From the NCBI RefSeq assembly GCF_017875315.1, contig NZ_JAGGMM010000003.1, positions 554,851-618,850 of the forward strand: a stretch of DNA of 64,000 nt, in the 5' to 3' direction. A program made the translations under genes and the position numbers. Positions 18,919 to 27,616 of the stretch are shown piece by piece. How positions within the stretch are numbered: position 1 is the stretch's first letter; the number at the start of each line of letters is the position of its first letter. Under the pieces are notes generated by a model. It ran no database searches. It saw nothing but the letters and a program-made list of their open reading frames with translations, and was not told the DNA's origin. The stretch is from Methanomicrobium sp. W14 (GTDB taxonomy: Archaea > Halobacteriota > Methanomicrobia > Methanomicrobiales > Methanomicrobiaceae).

Positions 18919-19701
18919 TTACCCTTTGAAATTTGTAAAATAATTTTGAATTGAAGCGTTTTTGCTTTTTTTTTTCCTTTCCTTTGCCGAATATGTAAGC
19001 ATGTACTCTGAAGACTGCTCCGCAGGGCAGAACGGGCACAGTGAAAATGCGACATCATCCGCTTTGTCCCGTAAAGGGCAGAAATACCTGTCATAGTCTT
19101 TTTCAACTTCGGGCCCTCCGGGAAAAGGAGTACCCAAAGGATGCGCAGGCTCTTTAAGCACGAACATCCGAAAACCTGCAAGCAGGTACTTCAGGTAAAG
19201 GTAATAAGGGTCATCATGCGACGCCTTTGTCCTGCAGGCTTCAAGGACCATTTTCCAGTATTCTGGGGATTTTTGCCCCGGACCTGACGCATAAGTCAGG
19301 TAATCACGCTTTTCGCGGATCACAAAGAGAGTGTGGTAAGTGTCAAATATCTGCTCGTGAATCTTTTTAAGAAGTTTTTTCCTGTAGTTTTCATCAATGT
19401 ACCTTGTTTTCTCCTCAAAATTTTTCATCATGACTGAAAGAGCTCTCAGCGGGTACTTTTCGACCTCAGAAGCAATCACGTCAATCATCTGGTTCTTCGA
19501 CCCGGCCCCGGAAAGAACAGAGCAGGCTATCGTAATTCCATGGATCCGTTCAGAGTATTTTGAAAGAACATGGCCTATCTTTTCTGGTTTTGCACCGGAG
19601 ACATTCAAAAACAGGGAATTGATGACAGCATCATCAAAAGGCTGTCTGCCCTTTCTCTCACCACCGCCTAAAACACTCTTAAAAAACGAAATTAAACCCA
19701 A
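18919..19701 (-). CDS. DUF2115 family protein (copy 2)
   Basis: 260 residues. It carries the DUF2115 signature HPLGTPFPGGPEV, FCPLRDKADD and CPFCPAEQ near its C-terminus, matching the copy at 8740-9339. The N-terminal half is longer than in copy 1, and the C-terminus ends in a lysine-rich tail. The cysteines suggest bound metal; no function has been assigned as far as I know. It is transcribed divergently from the iron regulator at 19803 with about 100 bases between, so a shared regulatory region and an iron link are possible but unproven. Confidence 0.8.
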   Translation of the reverse strand: MGLISFFKSVLGGGERKGRQPFDDAVINSLFLNVSGAKPEKIGHVLSKYSERIHGITIACSVLSGAGSKNQMIDVIASEVEKYPLRALSVMMKNFEEKTRYIDENYRKKLLKKIHEQIFDTYHTLFVIREKRDYLTYASGPGQKSPEYWKMVLEACRTKASHDDPYYLYLKYLLAGFRMFVLKEPAHPLGTPFPGGPEVEKDYDRYFCPLRDKADDVAFSLCPFCPAEQSSEYMLTYSAKERKKKSKNASIQNYFTNFKG

Positions 19702-19802
19702 AATGCAACCACCAGCTATTTATTTTCTGTTTTTGGTTTTTATTCATTTTCCTAATAATACCAATCTTTTTCCTTTTTTACAATCATTAATAATGTAGAT
19801 TT

Positions 19803-20450
19803 ATGCAGCCCGAAGAATATGAAGACTACCTCGAAGCAATAATAAATCACTCGATAACCAGAATAAACACCGGATCGTTAGAGAAACTCTCGGAAGTCTC
19901 TGGCAAAAACAGTGAAGACACAAAAAAAGATCTGTTCGAGCTGGAAAAAAACGGGTACATAAAAACAGATGACAAAGGCGGCATAACCCTTACTGAAGAA
20001 GGCAGGAGGACAGGTGAGTGCACAATAAAAAAACACAGGGTCCTGGAGGCATTTCTTACCGAGATGCTCGGAATTGAACCTGACACCGCCTCAAAAGGAG
20101 CCTGCGTTCTTGAGCACGGCGCATCCGAGGACACAATAAACCGTCTTAAAAACTACATCAGGGGCCACGGCAGATGCAGAAGGAGAGGGGAACACGAAAT
20201 GTTCAGCCATTTCTACAACTGCGGCGGAAAACCCCTCACCGGATTTTCAGAGGAAGACAAAGTTGTAATCCTCTGCACCATGGGGGGTCCGGGGAGGACA
20301 AACAGGCTGCATGACCTGGGAATCATTCCCGGAGAAAAGATAATCATAAAACGTAAGCTTTCGAACGGAGCTATGGTAGTGATTATAAAATCCTGCGAGA
20401 TAGGGCTAAGCCCAGAAATAGCCTCATCGGTCTTTGTGGAAAGGATATGA
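19803..20450 (+). CDS. DtxR-family metal regulator with FeoA domain
   Basis: 215 residues. Residues 1-65 are a winged helix and 66-125 a DtxR dimerisation and metal-binding domain (KKHRVLEAFLTEMLG, CVLEHGASEDTINRL). Residues 145-215 are an SH3-like FeoA domain (GGPGRTNRLHDLGIIPGEKI). Such proteins bind Fe(II) or Mn(II) and repress uptake genes. FeoB follows directly, 20 bases after the stop. The fused FeoA domain may replace the usual separate FeoA protein, none of which is seen here. The regulator probably controls its own operon. Confidence 0.88.
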   Translation: MQPEEYEDYLEAIINHSITRINTGSLEKLSEVSGKNSEDTKKDLFELEKNGYIKTDDKGGITLTEEGRRTGECTIKKHRVLEAFLTEMLGIEPDTASKGACVLEHGASEDTINRLKNYIRGHGRCRRRGEHEMFSHFYNCGGKPLTGFSEEDKVVILCTMGGPGRTNRLHDLGIIPGEKIIIKRKLSNGAMVVIIKSCEIGLSPEIASSVFVERI

Positions 20451-20469
20451 CTTTTTTGGAGGAGTTTTT

Positions 20470-22314
20470 TTGAAGTTTGGCCTTATCGGAAACCCCAATG
20501 TCGGAAAATCCCTTATATTCAACCTTCTCACTGGAATAGGAGTTGAAATTTCAAATTTCCCGGGAACGACAATAGGAATGCTCTCCGGAAACGTCTGCTA
20601 CCAGCGTGAAAAATTTGAGGTTGTCGACTTCCCGGGCATATACTCTCTTGACGGTCTTTCCGAGGAGGAGACCGAGGCAAGACGTTTTCTTTTAAGAAAA
20701 GAGGCTGACGTCCTCATCGCAGTCCTTGACGCGTCACGGCTTGAAAGAAACCTCTACCTGCTTCTTCAGATCGCAGAGTATCAGATTCCTGCGATTATCG
20801 TCCTCAATATGATGGACGAAGCCGAAAAAAAGGGAATTTTTATTGACACTAAAAAACTTTCTGAAACCCTTGGCTGCGAGGTTATTCCCGCAGCCGCAAC
20901 CGAAGGAAAAAATATTGAAAAAATAATACCCTGCGCTCTTGAAAACGCAAAAATTCCCTCATACAGGGTTTCATATGACCAGCACATAGAGGCTGCATTG
21001 AAAAGCCTTCAGAAGATACTGAAGTGCGAAAGAATTGAAGCGATTTTAGCCCTTGAAGGAATCGGGACAGATAAAGAGCTTCTTGACGATGCACAGGCTG
21101 TAAGGGACGAGATTGAAGAGCAGCACAGGATGTCGGTGCACCAGATAATAGCTGCAAACAGGCACAACGAGGCCGAAAAAATTTCTGAGAGCGTCGTGAA
21201 AAGCGAGGGCAGAAGCGTTTCAAAAAATATAGACAGGCTTCTTACAAGAACGATTCCCGGCGTCCCGATAATGGCTGTCGTCCTCATATCAACCCTCCTT
21301 TGTGTGTTTTTCATCGGTTCTTTTCTCGAAGAGACGATTGTAGGCCTTTTTGACACCTTCCTTATAAACCCGATGTACTCCGCCGGCCTATCACCTTTTT
21401 CTGAGGAGATTGTCTTTTCCGTTCTTATAGCAGTCGAGGCAGGCCTTGGTGTGGCGTTTCCCTACGTCTTCACTTTTTACATACTGATATCAATCCTCGA
21501 AGATACCGGGTATATGACAAGGGCATCGTTTCTTGCGGACAGGGCAATGCACAAAATCGGGATGCACGGTCAGGCCCTGATACCTATGGTCCTTGGGTTC
21601 GGGTGCAATGTCCCTGCAATAATGAGCATAAGACAACTGTCAAAACGGGAAAGGATTATAGCTTCCTTTCTTATCACAATGGTCCCGTGCTCTGCAAGAA
21701 CGGTTATCATTGCAGGAATCGTAGCCGCTTTCGTCGGAATCCTTCCGGCCCTTTCAATATACCTGATAATATTCGTACTGATTATCCTGACAGGCCTTGT
21801 CCTAACGAAATTTGCGCCTGGTGACCAGTTCGGGATGATACTTGAAATAGTCCCGATGAGAAAACCGAGAATGAAGCAGACCCTTCAGAGAGCGTGGCTT
21901 CGAATGAAGGAATTTTTGTTCATCGCAATGCCTCTTCTGATTGTAAGCAGCGTTATACTGGGAGTTTTGCAGTACACCGGAATTATAAATTCATTCCAGA
22001 GCATATTCGCACCGTTTATGGAGGCGGCCCTCGGCCTTCCGGACTACGCCTCGACCGCACTTCTCTTCGGTATACTGAGAAAAGAGATGGCTTTTGAAAC
22101 TCTTGCAATCCTTGCAGGAACAGCCAATCTTGGCTCTGTACTGACAGGTGCGCAGTTGTACATATTCGCAATAGTAAGCGTCCTCTTTGTCCCCTGCATA
22201 TCCACAATCGCAGTTCTTTACAGGGAGATGGGACTTAAAATCGCGGCCGCCGTATCTTTTTACACACTCTCGCTTGGTGTTGTCGCAGGAGTCATCCTCA
22301 ATATGATTTTATAA
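20470..22314 (+). CDS. feoB: Ferrous iron transporter FeoB
   Basis: About 614 residues from TTG 20470, chosen because GGAGGAG (20458-20464) lies five bases upstream and the family begins with this FGLIGNPNVGKS stretch. The N-terminal G domain has G1 GNPNVGKS, G3 DFPGIYSL and G4 NMMD. A helical linker is followed by the membrane region from about residue 265. That region includes the conserved MTRASFLADRAMHKIG and the GFGCNVPAI gate motif. It imports Fe(II) across the cytoplasmic membrane. The gene is in an operon with the DtxR-FeoA regulator and has no separate feoA. Confidence 0.95.
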   Translation: MKFGLIGNPNVGKSLIFNLLTGIGVEISNFPGTTIGMLSGNVCYQREKFEVVDFPGIYSLDGLSEEETEARRFLLRKEADVLIAVLDASRLERNLYLLLQIAEYQIPAIIVLNMMDEAEKKGIFIDTKKLSETLGCEVIPAAATEGKNIEKIIPCALENAKIPSYRVSYDQHIEAALKSLQKILKCERIEAILALEGIGTDKELLDDAQAVRDEIEEQHRMSVHQIIAANRHNEAEKISESVVKSEGRSVSKNIDRLLTRTIPGVPIMAVVLISTLLCVFFIGSFLEETIVGLFDTFLINPMYSAGLSPFSEEIVFSVLIAVEAGLGVAFPYVFTFYILISILEDTGYMTRASFLADRAMHKIGMHGQALIPMVLGFGCNVPAIMSIRQLSKRERIIASFLITMVPCSARTVIIAGIVAAFVGILPALSIYLIIFVLIILTGLVLTKFAPGDQFGMILEIVPMRKPRMKQTLQRAWLRMKEFLFIAMPLLIVSSVILGVLQYTGIINSFQSIFAPFMEAALGLPDYASTALLFGILRKEMAFETLAILAGTANLGSVLTGAQLYIFAIVSVLFVPCISTIAVLYREMGLKIAAAVSFYTLSLGVVAGVILNMIL

Positions 22315-22452
22315 CGGCAAAAAACCGTTAATTCAATACATTTTTAATGGAGACACAGGTTCTGAAAAAATCCGAAAATGAATAAACTTTTTTTCAAATG
22401 GACATGGTCACTATATTAATGAGAGAATAAATCCAATAAATAACAGAGAATT

Positions 22453-23070
22453 ATGGAGAATTCCGATAATTTCCAGGTCACTTCCATTACCCAGATAAAA
22501 ACACATCACCTGAAAAAAGGGCGCAGGGAAGAGTTTGAAAAGGAGCTTTCCAGGCTCTCGGAAATTTTTTCAAACCTCCCGGGATACTGCGGGGCAAATT
22601 TTTTCAAATCCTGCGATGAAAAAGACAGCGACTATACCGTAGTATTGAAATTCAGGTCAAAAAAGGACTACGACAACTGGAACGGTTCACCTGAAAAAAG
22701 ATGGTGGATTCAGCGCGAAAAGGAGCTTACAGTATCTCCTCCGGACTTTTACACGGTGAGCGGTCTTGAAAGCTGGTTTACCCTTCCCGGAAACAGGATA
22801 TTAAAACCGCCCAGAAAATACAAGCAGGCGGCAGTTACATGGCTTGCGGTATGCATACTTGCGGTATTAACGCCTCTCGAGAACACGGTGTTCGGGTCAT
22901 TTCCGTTTATTGTCCAGAAGATGATAGACACTGCAATACTTGTAACACTGCTTTCATATGCCTTAATGCCGGCTCTGACAAGAGTGTTCAGTTTCTGGCT
23001 GTATCCTGACGGCTCAAAAAAAGTGTTTGATAAGACTGAAAAACTGAAAAGAGAAATTAAATCACTTTGA
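22453..23070 (+). CDS. Antibiotic-biosynthesis-monooxygenase-like domain with two membrane helices
   Basis: 205 residues. Residues 1-115 form an ABM-like ferredoxin fold (SITQIKTHHLKKGRREEFEKEL, then FRSKKDYDNWNGSPEKRWWI). Two membrane helices lie near 125-145 and 155-180. Related proteins sit at the membrane in archaea and bacteria without a known substrate. Its 3' end overlaps the frame of the hydrogenase maturation protease gene, so the two are probably one transcript, placing it at the head of the hydrogenase region. Confidence 0.7.
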   Translation: MENSDNFQVTSITQIKTHHLKKGRREEFEKELSRLSEIFSNLPGYCGANFFKSCDEKDSDYTVVLKFRSKKDYDNWNGSPEKRWWIQREKELTVSPPDFYTVSGLESWFTLPGNRILKPPRKYKQAAVTWLAVCILAVLTPLENTVFGSFPFIVQKMIDTAILVTLLSYALMPALTRVFSFWLYPDGSKKVFDKTEKLKREIKSL

Positions 23071-23105
23071 AAACACCAATCATTTTCATACCGGGAAAAA
23101 GCATT

Positions 23106-23549
23106 ATGAAGAGGACCAGAGTCATCGGGTGCGGAAATCCGTATATGGGAAACGACGGCGCGGGTGTCGCAGCAGTTGAGCGCTTAAAAAAACTGTTCCC
23201 TAAAGCAGATGCCATAGACGGGGGAACCGGTGGAATAGGCCTTCTCGGCGATATGGATGGCTATGAACGCATAATAATAATAGATGCCATGACAGGAATA
23301 GGCAGAAAGAAAGGCGAGATAAAAGTTTTTTCTGATACTCCTCCATACACTCCTTCCCAGATTTCCCTGCATGATGTAGGTGTTTCAGGCGTTGTTGAAG
23401 CGGCAAAAACGCTTATTCCGGGAACAGAGGTTATTACTGTAGGAATAGAAGTAGAGTCCATAAAAGAGTACTCAAAAGAACTGGACCCTGAAGTTGAAGA
23501 AGGCATTGAAAATATTTGCACCATTGTTATAAAGATTCTTGAAGAATGA
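23106..23549 (+). CDS. Hydrogenase maturation protease
   Basis: About 147 residues from ATG 23106 (MKRTRVIGCGNPYMGNDGAG). The frame is open back to TTG 23067, but the family starts near this glycine-rich motif. It has the HycI/HyaD-type signature: GCGNPYMGNDGAG, an IDGGTGGIGLL segment and IIIDAM. These endopeptidases remove the C-terminal tail of [NiFe] hydrogenase large subunits after nickel insertion. The large subunit at 27613 retains such a tail and is the natural substrate. The 23-30 kb cluster follows after about 120 bases. Confidence 0.85.
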   Translation: MKRTRVIGCGNPYMGNDGAGVAAVERLKKLFPKADAIDGGTGGIGLLGDMDGYERIIIIDAMTGIGRKKGEIKVFSDTPPYTPSQISLHDVGVSGVVEAAKTLIPGTEVITVGIEVESIKEYSKELDPEVEEGIENICTIVIKILEE

Positions 23550-23603
23550 TTCCCGGCCAATTAAAAAAGAAAATATAATGCTTTCCTTTGAATGAAAATG
23601 ATA

Positions 23604-23614
23604 TTATTTATAAG
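23604..23614 (+). promoter_or_regulatory. TATA box for the hydrogenase-roadblock cluster
   Basis: TTATTTATAAG lies about 62 bases before the ATG at 23676. A start site near 23637 would leave a leader of about 40 bases. No hairpin operator is visible. Confidence 0.4.
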
Positions 23615-23675
23615 TAAACATTTTTTAAAAATTAAATGAGAAGATTAATATTATTTCCTCTCTTCAGTGATCATT

Positions 23676-24293
23676 ATGGAACTGCCCAGAGGCAGATTTG
23701 AACGATTTATTCGCGGCGCAACGGTTAAGAGCGTCTTGGCAGAGCTTTATGAAAAAAAATTTTCCGGGTGCTGTTCCGGGATGCTCTGTAAGACAGAAGG
23801 AGAACTGATATTTGAAAACGGTGAGATAATTCTGGCGGAATCGCTAGCAGACTCCGGTTCAGGCGTTCTCAGAATGCTTTTCTCAGAACCGGACGGGGAC
23901 ATTACAGCAGAAATTTCAGGGTACAGCGAAGCTCAGGTAAAGCTTGCAAAAGAGTTCAACAAAAAATTCATCACTGATGAAAAGAACTGCAACTTAAGCG
24001 TATCCTCGTTTCTTAAAAATCCCGGTTCTGCAACGCAGAATGTAGAACCAGACGTAAAAACTAACGGTTTTTCCCTTAAGGCGGACAATCCGGCTGCAGG
24101 AAAGGAACCAGAAAAAGGCGTTTTGCATAAAAAACTTCCTGATTCCGGGGATATGTTTTCAGATGACGAACTCATCCTGAGCATTGACGAAGCTGAAATC
24201 GAGGCCATAAAAAAGGATTTCTCCCTCAATGCAAAGGACATCCTCAAAAGAATTCACCTTGACCACCTGATACAGACAGAGAAGAAAGAATGA
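23676..24293 (+). CDS. DUF2226-like regulatory protein, first gene of the hydrogenase cluster
   Basis: About 205 residues from ATG 23676; GTG 23667 is an alternative. The N-terminal 90 residues (LPRGRFERFIRG, FSGCCSGML, GELIFENGEIILAE) resemble the archaeal DUF2226 / DUF4388-like module, which often accompanies roadblock proteins. The rest is low-complexity and then acidic helical (DDELILSIDEAEIEAI). The stop overlaps the next gene by four bases (ATGA). It is probably a regulatory or scaffolding protein for the cluster. Function is inferred only from context. Confidence 0.55.
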   Translation: MELPRGRFERFIRGATVKSVLAELYEKKFSGCCSGMLCKTEGELIFENGEIILAESLADSGSGVLRMLFSEPDGDITAEISGYSEAQVKLAKEFNKKFITDEKNCNLSVSSFLKNPGSATQNVEPDVKTNGFSLKADNPAAGKEPEKGVLHKKLPDSGDMFSDDELILSIDEAEIEAIKKDFSLNAKDILKRIHLDHLIQTEKKE

Positions 24294-24823
24294 CAATTAC
24301 TCCGGAAATTTACGCAAACCTGGCTTTAACTGCAATCGCTATAATTCTTCTGCTAATCCTTGCAACTCTGGTACTTATATTAAGGCGCCTTGGTTTAAAT
24401 ACGCAAAAACCTGATAAAAAGGAAGCAGCCAGGACTGAAAAAACAGGTGGATATCCCGAAAAAGAAGGGGGAAAAAACAGAGCTGCTGAAGATACCGATC
24501 CTTCAGCACTTTACAGTTCACAGTCAATCGAAGAGAACCTTAAAGGTCTTTTCAGCCACTACGGGCTCAACTCTTTTACCATGGCGACATCAGACGGCCT
24601 CGTGATAAGCTCAACAGACAAAAATCCGGAAGAGGATGCGGCAAAATACAGTTACCTCTACCTGCAGGGAAAACAACCGCAGTCATCAAAAATCAGGCTG
24701 ATAGGCGTCCCTCATAAGGGGGGAACGGTTGTTGGGATAATAAAATCCGATGAAGAACTGCCAAAAGGGGACCTTTCACTCATAGAAAGGGATATCAGGT
24801 ATATTCTGAGGCGGAATATGTGA
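24290..24823 (+). CDS. Membrane-anchored roadblock-like protein
   Basis: 177 residues. One N-terminal membrane helix (about residues 10-32, TAIAIILLLILATLVLI) and a charged linker are followed by a domain from about 78 to 175. That domain reads SIEENLKGLFSHYG, TMATSDGLVISST and GTVVGIIKSDEEL, which fits a roadblock/LC7-like fold. It overlaps the previous gene by four bases and precedes the MinD ATPase gene by 22. It may tether the ATPase or hydrogenase complex to the membrane; this is inference. Confidence 0.55.
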   Translation: MTITPEIYANLALTAIAIILLLILATLVLILRRLGLNTQKPDKKEAARTEKTGGYPEKEGGKNRAAEDTDPSALYSSQSIEENLKGLFSHYGLNSFTMATSDGLVISSTDKNPEEDAAKYSYLYLQGKQPQSSKIRLIGVPHKGGTVVGIIKSDEELPKGDLSLIERDIRYILRRNM

Positions 24824-24845
24824 CTGAAAAAAGGCTGAAAAAAAC

Positions 24846-25649
24846 ATGACAACAGTTTTCACGATAGCATCAGGTAAAGGCGGAACAGGAAAGACGACAG
24901 TAACTGCAAACCTTGGCTCCATGCTTGCATATCACAAAAAAAGGACATACATCCTTGATTCCGATATGGGAATGGCTAACCTCGGTCTGGTTCTCGGCCT
25001 TGAAAATATGCCGGTAACACTTCACGAGGTCCTTGCAGGAAAAGCCGACATCCACGAGGCTATATACGAAGGACCGTTCGGCGTTTCTGTAATTCCAAGC
25101 GGGCTCTCCCTTGAAGGCTTCAAAAACGCCGATCCCGGAAAGCTTTCCGGTGTTTTAAAAGAGATAACTGATGAATGCGACATCCTGATAATAGACGCGC
25201 CTGCCGGGATAAACCACGACGGAATCGTCCCCCTTGCCGTTGCAGACGAGGTGATTCTTGTCGTAAACCCTGACATCTCATCTCTTGTAGATGCTCTGAA
25301 GACCAAGATGCTTACCGAGATGCTGGGAGGAAAGGTACGTGGTGCGATAATTAACCGTATAAGCAGCGTAAAGGACACCAAAACCCGCAACCAGATCGAA
25401 AAGATGCTTTCCGTTCCTGTAATCGGAATTATTCCTGAAGACGTAAACGTCAGGCGTGCATCAGCCTGCCGTTCTCCGATTGTCGTGAAATATCCTACTT
25501 CTGATGCTTCCAGAGCTTTTAGAAGGATTTCTGCCACACTTATCGGAATTGACTACAAAGAGGACGAAGATACGAAGACAAAAAAGAAGGAGAAATTCAT
25601 AGAGAGATTTGCAAGAGCCCTCTTCCCGGGAGGCAAAAATGTCAGCTGA
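24846..25649 (+). CDS. MinD/ParA-family P-loop ATPase
   Basis: 267 residues. Deviant Walker A at 9-18 (SGKGGTGKTT) with the signature lysine, ILDSDMGMANLG after it, and IIDAPAGI as Walker B. The chain continues with the MinD-type VVNPDISSLVDALKT. The C-terminal 25 residues are basic and end in FIERFARALFPGG, possibly a membrane-targeting amphipathic helix. Such ATPases position proteins or load cofactors. Here it lies inside a hydrogenase operon between a roadblock-like membrane protein and a ferredoxin, so it may assemble or localise that complex. It overlaps the next gene by 11 bases. Confidence 0.85.
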   Translation: MTTVFTIASGKGGTGKTTVTANLGSMLAYHKKRTYILDSDMGMANLGLVLGLENMPVTLHEVLAGKADIHEAIYEGPFGVSVIPSGLSLEGFKNADPGKLSGVLKEITDECDILIIDAPAGINHDGIVPLAVADEVILVVNPDISSLVDALKTKMLTEMLGGKVRGAIINRISSVKDTKTRNQIEKMLSVPVIGIIPEDVNVRRASACRSPIVVKYPTSDASRAFRRISATLIGIDYKEDEDTKTKKKEKFIERFARALFPGGKNVS

Positions 25650-25833
25650 AATTTTGATTATAGCAGGCCTTGGCATACTAAACATAGTTTTCATCTTTAT
25701 AATCTGGGTGATGTATGTCCGCATAAAACAGCTTTTAGGCGATGTCGAGGACCTGAAATCCAGAATGGAGTTCTCTGACAGTGAAATCGAAACCCTGGCG
25801 GAGGCCGTAAGGGGAATAAGCGGTGTAAAATAA
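25639..25833 (+). CDS. Small single-helix membrane protein
   Basis: 64 residues starting at ATG 25639, overlapping the end of the MinD gene by 11 bases. It has one membrane helix (about residues 5-27, ILIIAGLGILNIVFIFIIWVMY) followed by a short coiled-coil-like acidic segment. Because of its overlap and co-orientation it probably belongs to the hydrogenase-roadblock cluster and could anchor a partner. I do not recognise a family. Confidence 0.65.
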   Translation: MSAEILIIAGLGILNIVFIFIIWVMYVRIKQLLGDVEDLKSRMEFSDSEIETLAEAVRGISGVK

Positions 25834-25871
25834 AAAAAATGTTTTTTCTGTTCTTTGGTGGTGAAAAGTTA

Positions 25872-26117
25872 ATGATAGAAATACACGTGGACAGCGATTC
25901 ATGCGTTGGATGCGGGCTGTGCGTCAAGGACTGCCCGATGAAGGTTTACGAATTAAAGGACGGGTTAAGCGTTCCTGTAAGACCTGAAGACTGCATGGGG
26001 TGCCTCTCCTGCCATGAAATCTGCCCTGCGCAGGCACTTGAGCACAGGGGGATTTACCCTGCAAAGAGACACTACATCGACATAAAAGTCTGCGAAATGC
26101 TGAGGAAGGTCATCTGA
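25872..26117 (+). CDS. Two-cluster [4Fe-4S] ferredoxin
   Basis: 81 residues from ATG 25872. Two classical cluster motifs are visible: CVGCGLCVKDCP and CMGCLSCHEICP, each with three closely spaced cysteines and a fourth before proline. The chain ends with a basic tail. The likely role is an electron carrier for the hydrogenase encoded just downstream, which has no diaphorase or Hdr subunit in this window. It ends one base before the start of the V4R gene. Confidence 0.9.
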   Translation: MIEIHVDSDSCVGCGLCVKDCPMKVYELKDGLSVPVRPEDCMGCLSCHEICPAQALEHRGIYPAKRHYIDIKVCEMLRKVI

Positions 26118-26118
26118 A

Positions 26119-26682
26119 ATGGCGGCAAGCTATGTTGACGAACTCCACGAGAAGTTCGAGACCGGGGTAACGTACAAATCAGAGGACATTCCGCTGCAGT
26201 GCACGCCTCCGGCGAAAGAGATTGAGGTCACTCTCCATGGCGTCATGAAGCTCAACGGGCTTATTATACGTTCTCTTGAAGAAATTGCAGGAAGGGGGGC
26301 GAATGCCGTTACATTTCGTGCAGGAAAGAAGTTTGGCCATGAAATTGCAAAATACTTCCAGAAACGCGATGACATCGAAGACGCACTCCATGAACTCACC
26401 GACCTCCTGGCAGGCCAGTACAACTTCGAGGTCTGGAAGCCTGCGGGAAGCGACACCTTCATAATAGAGGAAAACGGCCAGAGGTTCATATACCTCGTAT
26501 TTCATGACTGCATCGTAAGACAGACTCTCAGAAGAAACGGCCAGGCCCAGGAAGGCCCCCTGTGCCAGACGCTGTGCGGGTATGTCGTCGGTGCAATAGA
26601 GGAGATTACCGGAACACGCGTAAAGCTTGAAATAATGCATACGGGGCCGAATGCATGCTTAAAAAAACTTATCCTGATGTGA
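26119..26682 (+). CDS. V4R-domain protein (4-vinyl-reductase / hydrocarbon-binding fold)
   Basis: 187 residues. The C-terminal half has the V4R pattern: HDCIVRQTLRRNGQ, then GPLCQTLCGYVVGAIEEITG and a final HTGPNACLKK. The histidine and three or four cysteines could bind a metal or small hydrophobic ligand. V4R domains occur in bacteriochlorophyll enzymes, sensory proteins and TRAPP-related folds. Here it stands between ferredoxin and hydrogenase small subunit, with one and about 16 bases of spacing. A sensory or assembly role is inference. Confidence 0.75.
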   Translation: MAASYVDELHEKFETGVTYKSEDIPLQCTPPAKEIEVTLHGVMKLNGLIIRSLEEIAGRGANAVTFRAGKKFGHEIAKYFQKRDDIEDALHELTDLLAGQYNFEVWKPAGSDTFIIEENGQRFIYLVFHDCIVRQTLRRNGQAQEGPLCQTLCGYVVGAIEEITGTRVKLEIMHTGPNACLKKLILM

Positions 26683-26698
26683 CTGGGGAGAGACTTTT

Positions 26699-27616
26699 AT
26701 GAAAATAGCAATAGAGGAGCTTGCCGGGTGCTCGGGGTGCACAATCGCGGTTTTAGACCTGCATGAAACCCTCCTGGAAGTCTTAAAAGAAGCAGAAATC
26801 GTATATTCACCTGTTATAATGGATGCAAAAGAGCCTCCTGAGGGAATAGACATAGCATTTGTCACGGGCTGCGTAAGAAACGAGGAGAACAGGGAGAGGC
26901 TCAGAAAAATAAGGAGCAGAGCAAAAATTCTTGTCGCCTTCGGGACCTGCGCATGCTACGGCGGCGTATCGGGGCTTTCAATGCTCAGCAGCAACGACGA
27001 AATTTTCAAAACAGTCTACAGGGGAGTAGATACCGTAAAGGAGGACGGAAAAATTCCTTCAGACGTCCCAAAATTTCTGTACAGGGCTTTTGCAGTCGGT
27101 GACCTTGAAAAGGTCGACTACTATATAACGGGGTGTCCTCCTAAGGAACAGTTTTTAAGGCAGATTTTCCCGGCTCTTTTAAAGGGCGACAAGGCCGAAC
27201 TCTCCAGGAAATCGGTATGTTCGGAGTGCGACAGAAAGATGGGATCTGTAGAGGGCTGGAAGCTTAAAAGGCGCTATGAAGGTATTCCAGACCGCGAGCA
27301 CTGCCTCCTGGGCCAGGGCTACCTGTGTCTCGGACCTGTAACATTCGGGCGCTGTGGTGCGGCCTGCCCGAAAAACAACGTTCCATGCCACGGATGCAAC
27401 GGCCCTTCGCTTGATATACTAAGGGAACCCTGCCGCGACCTCTACAATATGATGGTAAGAAGGATATCTGACCTAACCGACATTCCGGAAAAAAAAGTTG
27501 AAGGAGAACTATACGACGTTGCACACACGATGTACCCGTTCACCATAGGCAGCCTGATAATGGAGGACAAGGAGAATTCGAAGATACGCGACCTTGTAAA
27601 GGAGAGGAGCGGATGA
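26699..27616 (+). CDS. [NiFe] hydrogenase small subunit, Mvh-like (group 3)
   Basis: 305 residues without a signal peptide, so cytoplasmic. The proximal iron-sulfur cluster ligands are visible: AGCSGC (Cys11, Cys14), GTCACYGG (Cys84) and TGCPPKE. The C-terminal part has further cysteines for extra clusters: SVCSECDRKMG, YLCLGPVTFGRCGAACP and VPCHGCNGP. This is the layout of MvhG-type subunits. The stop overlaps the large-subunit start by four bases (ATGA). No MvhD, HdrABC or FrhB gene accompanies it here, so the electron acceptor is unclear; the ferredoxin at 25872 is the obvious candidate. Confidence 0.9.
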   Translation: MKIAIEELAGCSGCTIAVLDLHETLLEVLKEAEIVYSPVIMDAKEPPEGIDIAFVTGCVRNEENRERLRKIRSRAKILVAFGTCACYGGVSGLSMLSSNDEIFKTVYRGVDTVKEDGKIPSDVPKFLYRAFAVGDLEKVDYYITGCPPKEQFLRQIFPALLKGDKAELSRKSVCSECDRKMGSVEGWKLKRRYEGIPDREHCLLGQGYLCLGPVTFGRCGAACPKNNVPCHGCNGPSLDILREPCRDLYNMMVRRISDLTDIPEKKVEGELYDVAHTMYPFTIGSLIMEDKENSKIRDLVKERSG

